Part shown: one piece after another, positions 16,027-25,191 of the stretch
Numbering within the stretch: the stretch's first letter is position 1
Layout: each line of letters opens with the position of its first letter
Source of the DNA: Coprothermobacter sp.
GTDB lineage: Bacteria > Caldisericota > Caldisericia > Cryosericales > Cryosericaceae
Length of the DNA: 64,000 nucleotides
Reading direction: 5' to 3'
Assembly (NCBI GenBank): GCA_013824685.1
Contig: PNOG01000004.1
Coordinates: 1 to 64,000, forward strand
Notes under the pieces: model-generated
What the model saw: only the letters and a program-made list of their open reading frames with translations
What the model was told of the DNA's origin: nothing
Databases searched by the model: none
Position numbers and translations under genes: made by a program

Positions 16027-16629
16027 ATGAAAACCGTCTATCTCGTACGTCACGCCGAAACGACCTGGAATCTGGAGGGCAGAGTCCAGGGCAGCCACGA
16101 TACGCCCTTGTCCATCGATGGCCTTGCCCAGACAGCCAAGACTGTCGAATATCTCTCGGCTCTCCGATTCGATACGATCTTCACAAGTCCCCTGACTCGT
16201 GCCCGTGCCATCGCGGAACCCGTGGGTGTCAACCTGGGCATCTTACCCATCGTCGTGCCCGGATTGCGGGAGATCGAGTTCGGAAGCTGGGAAGGGCACA
16301 CGTGGAACGAAATAGGGGCCATGTACCCCACAACGTTGGCAGCATGGGAACTCAAGTCGCCAGAAGCACGGCCCGATGGCGGCGAGTCTCTGGCTGATGT
16401 GGGCCGCCGCGCCGGAAAGGTACGTTCGATGATTGAATCCAGTTGCGGGAGCCTGGCGCTCGTCGTCGCTCACGGAGGGTTCAATCGTGTCCTCATGTCC
16501 GTTCTGCTGGACCTTCCCCTCAGCAGCTGTACCAGCTTGGCCCAGCCAAACGCCAGCATTTCGGTATTCGAGGCCGAGAACAGTAAGTGGCAGGCCCGAG
16601 TCATCGACTCGACCTGCCACCTTGCCTAG
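16027..16629 (+). CDS. Histidine phosphatase family protein (phosphoglycerate-mutase-like)
   Basis: A 200-aa member of the histidine phosphatase superfamily. The phospho-accepting motif LVRHAETTWN is at residues 6-15, SPLTRARAIAEP follows at ~55, a Glu-rich ireIEFGSWEG motif at ~81, and the second catalytic His is in VVAHGGF. Members of this size include cofactor-dependent phosphoglycerate mutase relatives, alpha-ribazole phosphatases and broad acid phosphatases. No cobalamin genes are nearby, so the substrate is not assigned. It is divergent from the SCIFF operon and convergent with iorB. Confidence 0.85.
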   Translation: MKTVYLVRHAETTWNLEGRVQGSHDTPLSIDGLAQTAKTVEYLSALRFDTIFTSPLTRARAIAEPVGVNLGILPIVVPGLREIEFGSWEGHTWNEIGAMYPTTLAAWELKSPEARPDGGESLADVGRRAGKVRSMIESSCGSLALVVAHGGFNRVLMSVLLDLPLSSCTSLAQPNASISVFEAENSKWQARVIDSTCHLA

Positions 16630-16650
16630 CTCTCCTGCTTCGCAGCCTTT

Positions 16651-17244
16651 CTAGACCTTCCGGGTCAACTCGAATCCCTCCTGCAGTGCTCTGAAGTTTG
16701 CCTCCAGGGCTTTTGCCGGCACGCTGCGGGATAGCGTCTCGCGTATTGTCTCTAGCTCCAGAGGAATCAGGCCGGTTCCCATGGCCGCTCCAAGTAAGAC
16801 GACGTTCGCGGCCTGGGGCAACCCGATTTCCTCGGCAATAGCAGCGGCAGGAACAGCGTAGACCGCCGCAACCTGCGAGCGAAGATACGCCAGGAGATCC
16901 TCCACCGCAGGGTAAGCTATTCCTCCCAGCGAGACACTCACTGGGATGATCGGGCGCACCTCGGTAATGACAACAGTACGATGGTTGGCTCTTGTGAGTG
17001 ACCGGACCGTCTCGACCGGCTCGAACCCTATGATAAGGTCTGCCTCGCCCTCCGGGATCATCGGGCTGTGTGCATCTCCCAATCGAAGATCACACACGAC
17101 CGAGCCACCCCGCTGTGCCATGCCGTGAACCTCACTCATGACAGCACCAACCCCACCGGCAATGGCGGCTCGTGCGATGATGCTGGCCCCAGTGATGATC
17201 CCCTGACCTCCGACTCCGGCAACAAACACATTCAGTGAACTCAT
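16651..17244 (-). CDS. iorB: Indolepyruvate:ferredoxin oxidoreductase, beta subunit
   Basis: A 197-aa gamma-type 2-oxoacid:ferredoxin oxidoreductase subunit that works with IorA in oxidative decarboxylation of aryl pyruvates made by transamination of aromatic amino acids. The glycine-rich AGVGGQGIITGASIIARAAI motif opens the protein, and SEVHGMAQRGGSV is typical. The ATG at 17244 overlaps the TGA of iorA (ATGA), so the two are translationally coupled. Confidence 0.93.
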   Translation of the reverse strand: MSSLNVFVAGVGGQGIITGASIIARAAIAGGVGAVMSEVHGMAQRGGSVVCDLRLGDAHSPMIPEGEADLIIGFEPVETVRSLTRANHRTVVITEVRPIIPVSVSLGGIAYPAVEDLLAYLRSQVAAVYAVPAAAIAEEIGLPQAANVVLLGAAMGTGLIPLELETIRETLSRSVPAKALEANFRALQEGFELTRKV

Positions 17245-19115
17245 TGCTTCACCTCGATCGCATGCACTGGACAGATCTGCGAGCATACGCTGCATCCATC
17301 GCACAGTTCCTGGTTGATCTCAGCCTTCTCTTCAGATACGAAGATGGCAGGGCACGCGGCCTCGCGCACGCATATCAGGCAGCCCGAACAGACGCCACGG
17401 TCGACCTGAAACGTCTGCCAGATTCCCTTCGCACGCTTCGCACGATCCAGGAGGAGACTGCAAACCTGTTTCGACACGATGACAGCGACGCCGTCCACCT
17501 GGGCGGCCTCCTTGTAGGCCTCGGTAGCCTCGACCACCCTGTATGGGTTGATGACCTTTACGAATGGAACGCCCATTGCCTTTGCCACGGCTTCGATGCT
17601 GATAGCTGGTGCCGGATCACCCACGGCATCCGTCAGCATGGACGGATTGGGCTGATGTCCCGTCATCGCGGTCGTCCGGTTGTCCAAGACCGTCAGAACA
17701 AACCGATGCTTGTTGTGAATGGCGCTTGCCAAAGCGGACAACCCTGCATGGAAAAAGGTGCTGTCACCGATAAACGAGAAGACCTTCTGGTCAGTTGCCA
17801 CGTCGAAGCCGCCGGCAGTCCCCACGCTGGATCCCATGGACAGGAGATAGTCCGCTGCGCTGAACGGAGCCGCCATACCCAGCGTGTAGCAGCCGATGTC
17901 GGATGCGAAAACAGGTTCCGGGATTCCCAGTTCGCGTATGGCTCGACGTACAGCGAGATACGACCCGCGATGAGGGCACCCAGGACACAGGACCGGCGGC
18001 CGCGATGGGAGGGGTGACGACCAGGGCTGCACCCCGCCCGAAGCGGGCGCGTGCAATGGTACGCCGAAGTGATTAGCCAATGCTTTTGCCACAACATCAA
18101 CGTTGAGCTCATGCACGCGCGGCACGAGAAGCTCATCCTTGCCACATACCGGCGTCCTGGTACCGTGCGACAGAAAATCGGCCTTGATGTCGATTTCCAT
18201 GAGAGGCTCGAGCTCTTCGACGACAAGCAGCTCGTCGACGCCCATGGCAAACTCACGGATCCTGTCGAGCGGCAGCGGATAGGAGAAACCTACCTTGAAC
18301 ACTCGGGCAGAAAGTCCGAGCTCCTCCAGGGCGTCAACGACATAGTTGAACGCACTACCGACGGTAACGATCCCCACTGATCCTCCGACACCCACACCGA
18401 CGACACGGTTCAGCGAAGACATCTCGCTGAGATGCCGAGCCTCGCCAAGCTTACCCAGCAACTTGACATGCATTTTCGAGGAGTTGGCGGGCACCGGCAC
18501 GAACCTTGGCGGATCCTTCTCGAAAAAGCCTCGCCTCACGACGGGCCTTCGATCACCGAAAACAACATCGCCGCGCATGTGGGCAACACGGGTAGTCGTT
18601 CGCAACAGAACCGGAAGCTCGAGTTTCTCCGAGATGTCGAAGGCCTCTACCGTGTAGTCCTTGGTCTCCTGTGGGCTCGAGGGTTCCAGCATGGGAACGT
18701 TCGCGAGGCGTGCGTAGTATCTGTTGTCCTGCTCATTCTGTGACGAGTGCGTCGATGGATCGTCCGCAGAAAGGACGACGAATCCCGCCCTGGTCCCTAT
18801 GTATGCCGTCGTCATGAAGGAATCCGAGGCAACGTTCAGCCCAACGTGCTTCATGAACGTGAAAGATCGCACCCCACTTGCTGCCGAGGCCGCTGCGACC
18901 TCAAGAGCCACCTTCTCGTTCGCAGAGTACTCGAAGTACACTCCTGAGGCTTTCGCCACGACGCTGAACACATCCCCGATCTCTGACGACGGGGTACCAG
19001 GATAGCTGGCCGCCACACCGATACCGGCTTCCAGAGCACCACGGACCGCGGCTTCGTTGCCAAGGAGCAGCTCATGTTCACCTGCCTTGCCGTCAACTAG
19101 CGCTTGATACTTCAT
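17241..19115 (-). CDS. iorA: Indolepyruvate:ferredoxin oxidoreductase, alpha subunit
   Basis: A 624-aa thiamine-diphosphate enzyme. It has an N-terminal pyrimidine-binding domain ([24 protein letters not shown]), a ThDP domain with [10 protein letters not shown] and [13 protein letters not shown], and a C-terminal ferredoxin module with two CX2CX2-5C clusters ([14 protein letters not shown] and [13 protein letters not shown]). It transfers electrons from indolepyruvate and related aryl pyruvates to ferredoxin, producing aryl-acetyl-CoA. The gene has a strong TTGACA/TATTCT promoter and an AGGAGGTGAC ribosome site. It indicates amino-acid fermentation and an anaerobic, ferredoxin-based metabolism. 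Confidence 0.95.
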   Translation of the reverse strand: MKYQALVDGKAGEHELLLGNEAAVRGALEAGIGVAASYPGTPSSEIGDVFSVVAKASGVYFEYSANEKVALEVAAASAASGVRSFTFMKHVGLNVASDSFMTTAYIGTRAGFVVLSADDPSTHSSQNEQDNRYYARLANVPMLEPSSPQETKDYTVEAFDISEKLELPVLLRTTTRVAHMRGDVVFGDRRPVVRRGFFEKDPPRFVPVPANSSKMHVKLLGKLGEARHLSEMSSLNRVVGVGVGGSVGIVTVGSAFNYVVDALEELGLSARVFKVGFSYPLPLDRIREFAMGVDELLVVEELEPLMEIDIKADFLSHGTRTPVCGKDELLVPRVHELNVDVVAKALANHFGVPLHAPASGGVQPWSSPLPSRPPVLCPGCPHRGSYLAVRRAIRELGIPEPVFASDIGCYTLGMAAPFSAADYLLSMGSSVGTAGGFDVATDQKVFSFIGDSTFFHAGLSALASAIHNKHRFVLTVLDNRTTAMTGHQPNPSMLTDAVGDPAPAISIEAVAKAMGVPFVKVINPYRVVEATEAYKEAAQVDGVAVIVSKQVCSLLLDRAKRAKGIWQTFQVDRGVCSGCLICVREAACPAIFVSEEKAEINQELCDGCSVCSQICPVHAIEVKQ

Positions 19116-19150
19116 GTCACCTCCTGACCTTTTTCAGATGCTGTTTTTAC

Positions 19151-19178
19151 AGAATACCGCGTCCGCCTCGGCTGTCAA
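19151..19178 (-). promoter_or_regulatory. iorAB promoter
   Basis: Minus strand TTGACA (19178-19173), a 16-bp spacer, TATTCT (19156-19151), leader about 29 nt with a near-perfect Shine-Dalgarno. Confidence 0.75.
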
Positions 19179-19209
19179 AGAACCGCTGCACCGTATGTGG
19201 TTTGCTGAC

Positions 19210-19238
19210 TTGCAGGAAAGGGCCTTTCACCGTACACT
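19210..19238 (+). promoter_or_regulatory. Rubredoxin promoter
   Basis: TTGCAG (19210-19215), a 17-bp spacer, TACACT (19233-19238), divergent from and about 30 bp away from the iorAB promoter. Confidence 0.6.
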
Positions 19239-19293
19239 GGCTATGGAAAAGAGTATTCCTCTTCCCAACCACTCGACACAAGGAGGAATTGTC

Positions 19294-19452
19294 ATGGAGA
19301 AGTGGATTTGTACTGTGTGTGGATACGTGTATGACCCTGCTATCGGTGACAGCACGCAGGAAATCAACCCCGGCGTCAAGTTTGAGGACCTCCCCGAGAG
19401 CTGGGTCTGCCCGGACTGTGGCGCCGGCAAGGATCTCTTCGAGAAAGCCTGA
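19294..19452 (+). CDS. rub: Rubredoxin
   Basis: A 52-aa one-iron electron carrier. The two chelating pairs are CTVCGY and CPDCGAGKD, with the conserved [12 protein letters not shown] and [14 protein letters not shown]. The ATG at 19294 has AAGGAGG upstream; the frame is open further upstream but without family similarity. It is 15 bp before a rubredoxin-reductase-like flavoprotein, so electrons probably pass NAD(P)H to flavoprotein to rubredoxin, and on to an oxygen- or peroxide-reducing partner elsewhere in the genome. Confidence 0.97.
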   Translation: MEKWICTVCGYVYDPAIGDSTQEINPGVKFEDLPESWVCPDCGAGKDLFEKA

Positions 19453-19467
19453 CGGCAAACGGTCACA

Positions 19468-20673
19468 ATGACGTACCTCATTGCCGGAGGCTGGGCTGCC
19501 GGCACAGCGGCGGCACAGCACCTGCGAAAACTGGATCCATCGTCGGAGATCACGATCGTCGACGTCGAGTTCGTTGCCTATTATCCTCGTCCTGACTTGA
19601 TCGAGTACTTGGCCGGTCGCAAGTCCAGAGACCAGCTCTTTATGCATGCTACAAGCTGGTATGTTGAAAACAGGATAACGCTGATCAGTGGACGCCGCAT
19701 CGTGCACGTGCATGCCGCAGAGCATGAAGTGACGCTCGACGACGGCACTGTGCTTTCCTACGACAGGCTGTTGCTGGCTAACGGAGCGTCACCCTTTGTA
19801 CCGCCCCTGCCCGGCGCAGACCAGGTCGGTGTCTTCACGCTCAGGACACTTGATGATGCAGATGCTTTGCTGGCTCGCATCGTCCCAGGTGCCACTGTGG
19901 TCGTCGTGGGCGGAGGCTTGCTGGGATTGGAAGCGGCAAGAGCATTGGCAGAGCGAGGAATGAGAGCCATCGTCATCGAGTTCGCCGGTCGGCTGTTGCC
20001 CAACCAGCTCGACGAACGCTCAGCGGAAATGCTGGTGGAACACCTGAAGAGTCTGGGCGTCACTGCTCTTCTCGGCGCCGAGTCTCAGCAGATTCTCTCG
20101 GGAGAACATGGTGCGGCAGGCGTCCTCCTCAAGGGCGGCCGCCTCGCACAAGGCGAGTTCGTCCTGTTCTCCACGGGAGTCCGCCCCAATGTCACCGTCG
20201 CCCGGGAAGCAGGTATCGCCACAGGACGGGGTGTTCAGGTGGATGATTCCATGCAGACATCTGCACCTGATGTCTATGCCGCCGGCGACGTCGTCGAGCA
20301 CCGCGGACGTGTCTACGGCATCGTCCCTCCCTGCCTGGAACAAGCCAGGGTTGCGGCTCAGAACATGGTCTCACCCGGCACAGCTGCGTACGAGGGGAGC
20401 ATCATGTCGAGTTCGCTCAAGACTTGTGGCATCGATGTTCTGAGCATGGGCAACGTCAATCCGACCCAGGAGCAGCATGTCCAGGTGATCCAGGCGCAAG
20501 GTCAACAGACCTACCGCAAGGTTGTCCTCGAGGATGGTGTCATTGTGGGCGTTATCCTCTACGGGACAACGAACGGCGCACGACAGCTGCAGCAGGCAAT
20601 GAGATCTCACGCAGATCTTGCGGCGTTCCAGGATCGACTAGCTGACATTGACTGGGATTTTGCCGGCATGTAG
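19468..20673 (+). CDS. NAD(P)H:rubredoxin oxidoreductase-like FAD protein
   Basis: A 401-aa pyridine-nucleotide-disulfide-oxidoreductase-fold flavoprotein. It has an FAD motif at the N-terminus (LIAGGWAAGTAAAQHL, where the third Gly position is Trp rather than Gly), an NAD motif VVVGGGLLGLEAARAL near 147 and the second FAD motif DVYAAGDVVEH near 273. There is no redox CxxxxC pair, as in NADH:rubredoxin reductase and the nitrite-reductase flavin domain. The position right after rubredoxin supports the first function. The unusual GGWAAG reading of the dinucleotide loop deserves a note: most relatives have GGGxAG. Confidence 0.85.
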   Translation: MTYLIAGGWAAGTAAAQHLRKLDPSSEITIVDVEFVAYYPRPDLIEYLAGRKSRDQLFMHATSWYVENRITLISGRRIVHVHAAEHEVTLDDGTVLSYDRLLLANGASPFVPPLPGADQVGVFTLRTLDDADALLARIVPGATVVVVGGGLLGLEAARALAERGMRAIVIEFAGRLLPNQLDERSAEMLVEHLKSLGVTALLGAESQQILSGEHGAAGVLLKGGRLAQGEFVLFSTGVRPNVTVAREAGIATGRGVQVDDSMQTSAPDVYAAGDVVEHRGRVYGIVPPCLEQARVAAQNMVSPGTAAYEGSIMSSSLKTCGIDVLSMGNVNPTQEQHVQVIQAQGQQTYRKVVLEDGVIVGVILYGTTNGARQLQQAMRSHADLAAFQDRLADIDWDFAGM

Positions 20674-20707
20674 GATTCGCCAGCGACCGAACAACCAATG
20701 ATTCCAC

Positions 20708-20731
20708 GCGCCCCACACTACTGTGGGGCGC
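20708..20731. terminator. Shared hairpin between convergent genes
   Basis: A perfect 10-bp stem GCGCCCCACA/TGTGGGGCGC with a 4-nt loop, between the rubredoxin-reductase gene and the convergent phospholipase D-like gene. It can form from either strand; the T-tracts are poor. Confidence 0.55.
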
Positions 20732-20735
20732 TCCT

Positions 20736-21743
20736 CTATCTGCCTGAGTCCCAATCACCCGAGAAGGACGTCGCGAGAGTTGAGATGACCATGGTGTCGT
20801 CCGTTACGACGCCGACTTCACGGTTCTCGTCGAGTGAGCCGGCGGTGAGATTGTGTGACCCGACATATGCCACGCGCCCGTCCACCACGATATACTTCGC
20901 GTGAAGATACGGAGACTCGAGGTATCGGACGGCGACCCCTTTTCCTTCCAGATCCGACCTTGCCACGGCATTGACAGCGATTCTCTCGGGTACCGCTATG
21001 AGCACACGCACGACGACGCCTCGCCTCACAAGATCCTGCAAGAGCCTGGACGTCTCGTGGTCGTCGAACACTTCGCTCACGATGTCCACACTGCGGCTTG
21101 ATCCTCTCAGCATGTCAAGAAGGCGTTGGCGAGCATTCACGGGGCTGACGACAAGCGACCCGGCAGCACACGGATTCCGCCGTCGATCTGCCCAAAAAAT
21201 GCGCACGAGATCTTGTACTATGCTCTGGCTGGAAGTCCGGACAAGGATCTCGCGGTTCTTGTCGAAGGCGCTCTTGCTCAGATTGGCCGTCATGATCCAG
21301 GCAACCACTTCATCGATGACCACATACTTGGCGTGAGTGAACGAGTAGACCCTGTTGCCCCAGCCGGCGTCGATGCCGGAGCTTCTCAGCTTGTTGCGAA
21401 CCGTCTGGTTCATGGAGAAACCCCCAAACGGCGCCTCCTCCATGATGACCCGCACATCGCATCCGCGCAGTCTGGCAGACTTCAACGCCTGGACAATTGC
21501 AGGGTCAGAAATGAGATAGCACTCCACCAGAACCGACTTGCGTGCGTTCAGAATGTCATTCACGACAAGACTCCGCGCTTCGTCACTGGGGGTCACGACA
21601 CAAAGGGCCTGGGCGCCCAAAGGTACAGCTGGAACGGCAGAAGCAGGCGCAGTGCCTCGCAACCCCATCCAGCCGAGCCCCAATGCGGCCACCAGCAGCA
21701 CTGCGATAAGTACGGTGAACCACCGAATCCCTTTTCCTGGCAC
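20736..21743 (-). CDS. Phospholipase D-like protein, membrane-anchored
   Basis: A 335-aa protein with an N-terminal hydrophobic anchor (residues ~9-28) followed by two PLD half-domains. The HKD motifs are complete: H137/K139/D144 in HAKYVVIDEV and H281/K283/D288 in HAKYIVVDGR, each followed by the usual Asn-Leu-x(4)-Asp/Asn-Arg-Glu. Such proteins act outside the membrane as phospholipases, cardiolipin synthases or endonucleases; cardiolipin synthases are longer with more membrane helices, so a secreted/anchored phosphodiesterase or nuclease is as likely. It is a single gene, convergent with its right neighbour. Confidence 0.85.
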   Translation of the reverse strand: MPGKGIRWFTVLIAVLLVAALGLGWMGLRGTAPASAVPAVPLGAQALCVVTPSDEARSLVVNDILNARKSVLVECYLISDPAIVQALKSARLRGCDVRVIMEEAPFGGFSMNQTVRNKLRSSGIDAGWGNRVYSFTHAKYVVIDEVVAWIMTANLSKSAFDKNREILVRTSSQSIVQDLVRIFWADRRRNPCAAGSLVVSPVNARQRLLDMLRGSSRSVDIVSEVFDDHETSRLLQDLVRRGVVVRVLIAVPERIAVNAVARSDLEGKGVAVRYLESPYLHAKYIVVDGRVAYVGSHNLTAGSLDENREVGVVTDDTMVISTLATSFSGDWDSGR

Positions 21744-21809
21744 TTCTACATGATATCAGGCTGGCAGCGCCTGACAAGTGAGCCGGTTGGCTGCCGCGTT
21801 AGAGAGACG

Positions 21810-21837
21810 TTGCGAAGCAACGAGAAATAGCTACAAT
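21810..21837 (+). promoter_or_regulatory. ndk promoter
   Basis: TTGCGA (21810-21815), a 16-bp spacer, TACAAT (21832-21837). Confidence 0.5.
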
Positions 21838-21903
21838 TGGAAGGGAAGCGAAGCAATTCTGCCCTCAATCCTGCACGAACAGCTCTGCCTGGAGGCAATC
21901 GAA

Positions 21904-22341
21904 GTGATTAGTGAGCGAACACTCCTGATGGTGAAACCGGATGGCGTACGCCGCAGTCTCGTCGGTCTGATCATTACGCGCATCGAGCAGAAGGGTCTTG
22001 AGATCTCGAACATGCGGATGTTTCGCATGGACGACGCATTCGCGCGCATCTTCTATGCTGAACACAATGGACGTGACTACTTTGCGGCACTGCTGTCCTT
22101 CATGACATCGGGCCCCGTCGTCGCCCTTGAGGTCGAGTCGCCCAACGCAATAGCGCTTGTTCGAACGGCGATCGGGGCAACCAGACCCGAAGACCGACTG
22201 CCCGGAACCATTCGAGCAGACTTCTCCACTCAACTGACCGAGAATGTGGTCCACGCGTCCGCATCCCCAACCGACGCAGAACGAGAGTTGACACTTGTCT
22301 TTGGGGACTCTCGCGCGACTCTCGGCACTGTCCATGAATAG
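21904..22341 (+). CDS. ndk: Nucleoside-diphosphate kinase
   Basis: A 145-aa enzyme equilibrating NTP and NDP pools through a phospho-histidine. It opens with TLLMVKPDGVRR, and the catalytic His is H117 in ENVVHASAS (usual NxxHGSDS, so Gly is Ala here). The GTG at 21904 is chosen because TGGAGG lies 8 nt upstream and it gives the family's N-terminus. The middle region (YFAALLSFMTSGPVVALEV) matches well. It is followed 33 bp later by a MarR regulator, possibly on the same transcript. Confidence 0.92.
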   Translation: MISERTLLMVKPDGVRRSLVGLIITRIEQKGLEISNMRMFRMDDAFARIFYAEHNGRDYFAALLSFMTSGPVVALEVESPNAIALVRTAIGATRPEDRLPGTIRADFSTQLTENVVHASASPTDAERELTLVFGDSRATLGTVHE

Positions 22342-22374
22342 ACGCCTGGAATCAACAATCAACGCTGGAGGGGT

Positions 22375-22806
22375 GTGGAAACCATGAGGGAGACGACTAC
22401 CGAACTAGAGTCCTTGTTGCGCGACATCTCATACTGGATCAAGAAGAAGGGCCGCGATGCACTGTCGAGCGTGAGAATCACGCTGCCGCAGTTCCAGGTG
22501 CTCCAGCTTGTCTACTTCGGTGAGGCCATCAATGTCAAAGACCTCACGCACCTTACGGGCCTCGCTGCGTCCACGGTCTCAGAGATGGTCGATCGCCTCG
22601 TCGAACTCACCTATGTCACCAAGACACAGAACCTGGTGGACAAAAGGCAGGTCGTCCTGAAGTGCACGAAGCAGGGAGCATCGATCATTCGGAAAGTCAT
22701 CCGACAGCGTGTCCGGAGCGTGCAGGAGGTTACAAAGAGTATGAAGCCCGGTTCAGCCGATTACCTTGTGGCGGTGCTGACCGAGTTCGTAGGATTGTGC
22801 AAATAG
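22375..22806 (+). CDS. MarR-family transcriptional regulator
   Basis: A 143-aa winged-helix protein with the MarR layout: N-terminal dimerisation helix, HTH (VKDLTHLTGLAASTVSEMVDRLVEL), then the wing with the DKRQVVLKCTKQG pattern (usual DRRxxxxxLTxxG). The start may be GTG 22375 or ATG 22384; GGAGGGG lies very close to the first and a little far from the second. The ligand and targets are unknown; the nearest candidates for control are ndk or the gene itself. A terminator hairpin follows. Confidence 0.85.
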   Translation: METMRETTTELESLLRDISYWIKKKGRDALSSVRITLPQFQVLQLVYFGEAINVKDLTHLTGLAASTVSEMVDRLVELTYVTKTQNLVDKRQVVLKCTKQGASIIRKVIRQRVRSVQEVTKSMKPGSADYLVAVLTEFVGLCK

Positions 22807-22873
22807 TCCTCCATCCATCATTCCCTGGATTCGACTGAACGATAGCTGACGGTCTGGAGGGCCACAAGAGCGT

Positions 22874-22906
22874 GCTGCCCATCCACGATTGGCAGCTTTC
22901 TTTTCT
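22874..22906 (+). terminator. Rho-independent terminator after marR
   Basis: Stem GCTGCC (22874-22879) with GGCAGC (22891-22896), followed by TTTCTTTTC. Confidence 0.6.
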
Positions 22907-22921
22907 GAAGTCGGCGCGAAC

Positions 22922-23485
22922 CTAGTCCATCGTCCGCTGAATCAAGGCAGCAAGCTTTCGCAGGTCACTCTGGATGACCTGCACATACTGAGGATTCCGT
23001 AGAGCAGCCGCCGGGTGATATATTGGCATGAAGCGCTGTTCATCCTTGACCAGAATCGTGCCGCGCACCTGCCCGATGGAGTATTGCTCTCCAAAAAAGA
23101 AGCGCAGTGCCGTATTGCCCAGGAGGCAGATGACCTCCGGCTCCACGACGGCCAACTGCGCATACAGGTAGAGCGAACAGGCCGACACCTCGGAAGGCTC
23201 CGGCACACGGTTGTTTGGCGGCCTGCACTTGACGATATTGCAGATGTAGCAGTCTCTGCGGCTCAGCCCCTCGGCTATCAGGATCCTGTCCAGCAAACGT
23301 CCCGCCTGGCCGACGAATGGGATACCCGACAAGTCCTCCTCACGTCCCGGGCCTTCGCCTACAAAACAGATCTGGGCATGGGCCGATCCGACGCCTGGGA
23401 CGGCCTTCGTCCGAGTGGCTCCAAGCTTGCACTTCTGACAGGACGCGACTTCCTCGGCAATTGAAGCCAGGAGAGTCTCTCTCAT
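22922..23485 (-). CDS. Type-4 uracil-DNA glycosylase (Fe-S)
   Basis: A 187-aa family-4 UDG, the thermophile/anaerobe type, which removes uracil from DNA. Four Fe-S Cys are visible: CQKC near the N-terminus and CYICNIVKC around 90-98. Motif A is GEGPGREED and motif B is IYHPAA. The ATG at 23485 lies just after the stop of dut. The frame extends upstream through dut without family similarity. Pairing dut with udg makes sense: one keeps dUTP low, the other repairs incorporated or deaminated uracil. Confidence 0.92.
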   Translation of the reverse strand: MRETLLASIAEEVASCQKCKLGATRTKAVPGVGSAHAQICFVGEGPGREEDLSGIPFVGQAGRLLDRILIAEGLSRRDCYICNIVKCRPPNNRVPEPSEVSACSLYLYAQLAVVEPEVICLLGNTALRFFFGEQYSIGQVRGTILVKDEQRFMPIYHPAAALRNPQYVQVIQSDLRKLAALIQRTMD

Positions 23486-23486
23486 G

Positions 23487-23942
23487 TCAGACACCTGAGG
23501 ACCCAAAGCCACCAGCCCCCCTCTCTGTCGGTGCCAATTCGTCGACGGCCACGAGGCAGACATTCGGGACCTGTATGAACACTAACTGTGCGATACGATC
23601 TCCCGGGAACACCGAAAAGGGCGCATTGCCGAAGTTCGCCAGCACAACCTTCACTTCACCACGGTAGTCGCTGTCGATGGTGCCTGGCGAGTTGAGGACA
23701 AACACACCGCTTCTGGCCGCCAGGCCGGAACGACTGCGAACCTGCCCTTCGAGGCCAGGAGGTAACTCAAGCGCCAACCCCGTCCGCACCAGAGCGACGG
23801 CGCCAGGCAGAATGGTCAGCTCCCCGTCTTCTGCACTTGCAAGATCGTAGCCGGACGACCCTGATGTTGCACGCGCCAGCTGTCCCGCGCGAGAAGACAG
23901 TCTGTGAACGCCTACGCACAACTCAGTGCTTGTCGGGTCCAT
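23487..23942 (-). CDS. dut: dUTP diphosphatase (trimeric dUTPase)
   Basis: A 151-aa dUTPase hydrolysing dUTP to dUMP and PPi. The five motifs are present: [52 protein letters not shown], and the C-terminal [12 protein letters not shown] arm. The ATG at 23942 overlaps the end of the upstream peptidase gene by 20 bp. No clear Shine-Dalgarno is present, so translation is likely coupled. It forms a unit with the downstream udg. Confidence 0.93.
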   Translation of the reverse strand: MDPTSTELCVGVHRLSSRAGQLARATSGSSGYDLASAEDGELTILPGAVALVRTGLALELPPGLEGQVRSRSGLAARSGVFVLNSPGTIDSDYRGEVKVVLANFGNAPFSVFPGDRIAQLVFIQVPNVCLVAVDELAPTERGAGGFGSSGV

Positions 23943-25191
23943 GGACAATCGAGACCGCCAGCTGGGAGATGTCAAAAACGTCATCAATGACACTCAATGC
24001 TTCACCAAGCGTGATCGAGTTGACCTGTTCGGTGACGTCCGCGACCGTCCGTATCCAGTCTCTCATGTAGAGCTCGGACGCGTTTCGATGCATACGACGG
24101 AAGAAGGATTCCAGCGAAAGCAGGAATCCGCCGAGAACAGTCTCCTTGGCATGCTGAAGCTCGGCCATACTGATCTTGTCGTGCCGCATGTTCTCGATCT
24201 CCTCGCGGATGACCTGCTGGACACGCAAAGCGTTTTCCGGGGAACTCTCGGCCGAAACGCCCAGCAATCCGGTATTGCTGAAGGCCACAGGAAAAGAGCC
24301 AATGCTATAGACAAGAGCCTCCTTCTCGCGCGCCCTCTGAAACAGGCGACTCGACATATTGCCACCGAAGATGCTGGACACGAGATTCAGAATCGACCCA
24401 TGCTTCGAATACTGAGCGAAGCCGGGTAGTGCCATAGCCAGATAGACCTGCTCCGTCGGTCGCTCTGTCTCCCTTCGAACAGCGGCCCGGGTGGGGATTC
24501 CCCACTCGACCCTGCCTGGTCCCTTCGCAAGCCGCCCAAAGGAATCCTCGAGAAAACGTGCCGATGCGTCAACATCGATGTCTCCCGCAAGTGAGAGAAC
24601 GATGTCCGGGGCAGCAAAATGCTTATGGAAGTATTCGACGAAGTCGCTCCGCCTGAAGGAACGCACTGACTCTACAGTTCCCAGCGGATTCGACGCAACA
24701 GGGTCGCTTCCATAGACCCCTTTGAGAAGCTCATCCGTGACGACGTCGTCGGGACTGTCCTCAAATGAGTAGATTTCCTGTTCGATGACTCTGCGCTCAA
24801 GTTCGATGGCTGCCGGGTCAAACGAGGGATGCAGAAGAATGTCGGAAAGCACGTCGAGCGCGAGAGGCGTATGAATTGCCGGGACGCGCATATAGAACAT
24901 GGTGTACTGGGTATCAGTGAATGCATTCAGCTCACCGCCCACATTCTCGATAGCTGACGAAATCTCGAGCGAGCTTCGATGCTCTGTGCCTTTGAACAGG
25001 ATGTGCTCCATGAAATGACTCAACCCATGCGTGTGGTCATCCTCAAACCGGGAGCCACTAGCAACAAGGGCCCCGACCGCTGCGGTCGGGTGCCCTTTGT
25101 CAACGTCGAAAACGACGCGGATGCCGTTGCTGAATGTTATGACTTCCGGTTTGCGCTCTCCGCTATTGATCACCATGGTGATGGTCATCGT
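23923..25191 (-). CDS. M16-family zinc peptidase
   Basis: A mitochondrial-processing-peptidase-like protein of about 422 aa. The inverted zinc motif [14 protein letters not shown] (HxxEH) is near residue 60 and the third ligand Glu lies in the [11 protein letters not shown] region. The second, catalytically inactive-type half follows. The order pnp then M16 peptidase recalls Bacillus pnp-mlpA(ymxG). The start is uncertain: ATGs at 25191 and 25176 both lie in the end of pnp and neither has a good ribosome site, so coupling to pnp is likely. The gene overlaps dut downstream. Confidence 0.88.
   Translation of the reverse strand, partial: TMTITMVINSGERKPEVITFSNGIRVVFDVDKGHPTAAVGALVASGSRFEDDHTHGLSHFMEHILFKGTEHRSSLEISSAIENVGGELNAFTDTQYTMFYMRVPAIHTPLALDVLSDILLHPSFDPAAIELERRVIEQEIYSFEDSPDDVVTDELLKGVYGSDPVASNPLGTVESVRSFRRSDFVEYFHKHFAAPDIVLSLAGDIDVDASARFLEDSFGRLAKGPGRVEWGIPTRAAVRRETERPTEQVYLAMALPGFAQYSKHGSILNLVSSIFGGNMSSRLFQRAREKEALVYSIGSFPVAFSNTGLLGVSAESSPENALRVQQVIREEIENMRHDKISMAELQHAKETVLGGFLLSLESFFRRMHRNASELYMRDWIRTVADVTEQVNSITLGEALSVIDDVFDISQLAVSIVHGPDKH

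Noticed and set aside
17235-18017. A 260-codon plus-strand frame opposite iorA
   Set aside because: Complement of a well-conserved iorA region; composition is that of a shadow.
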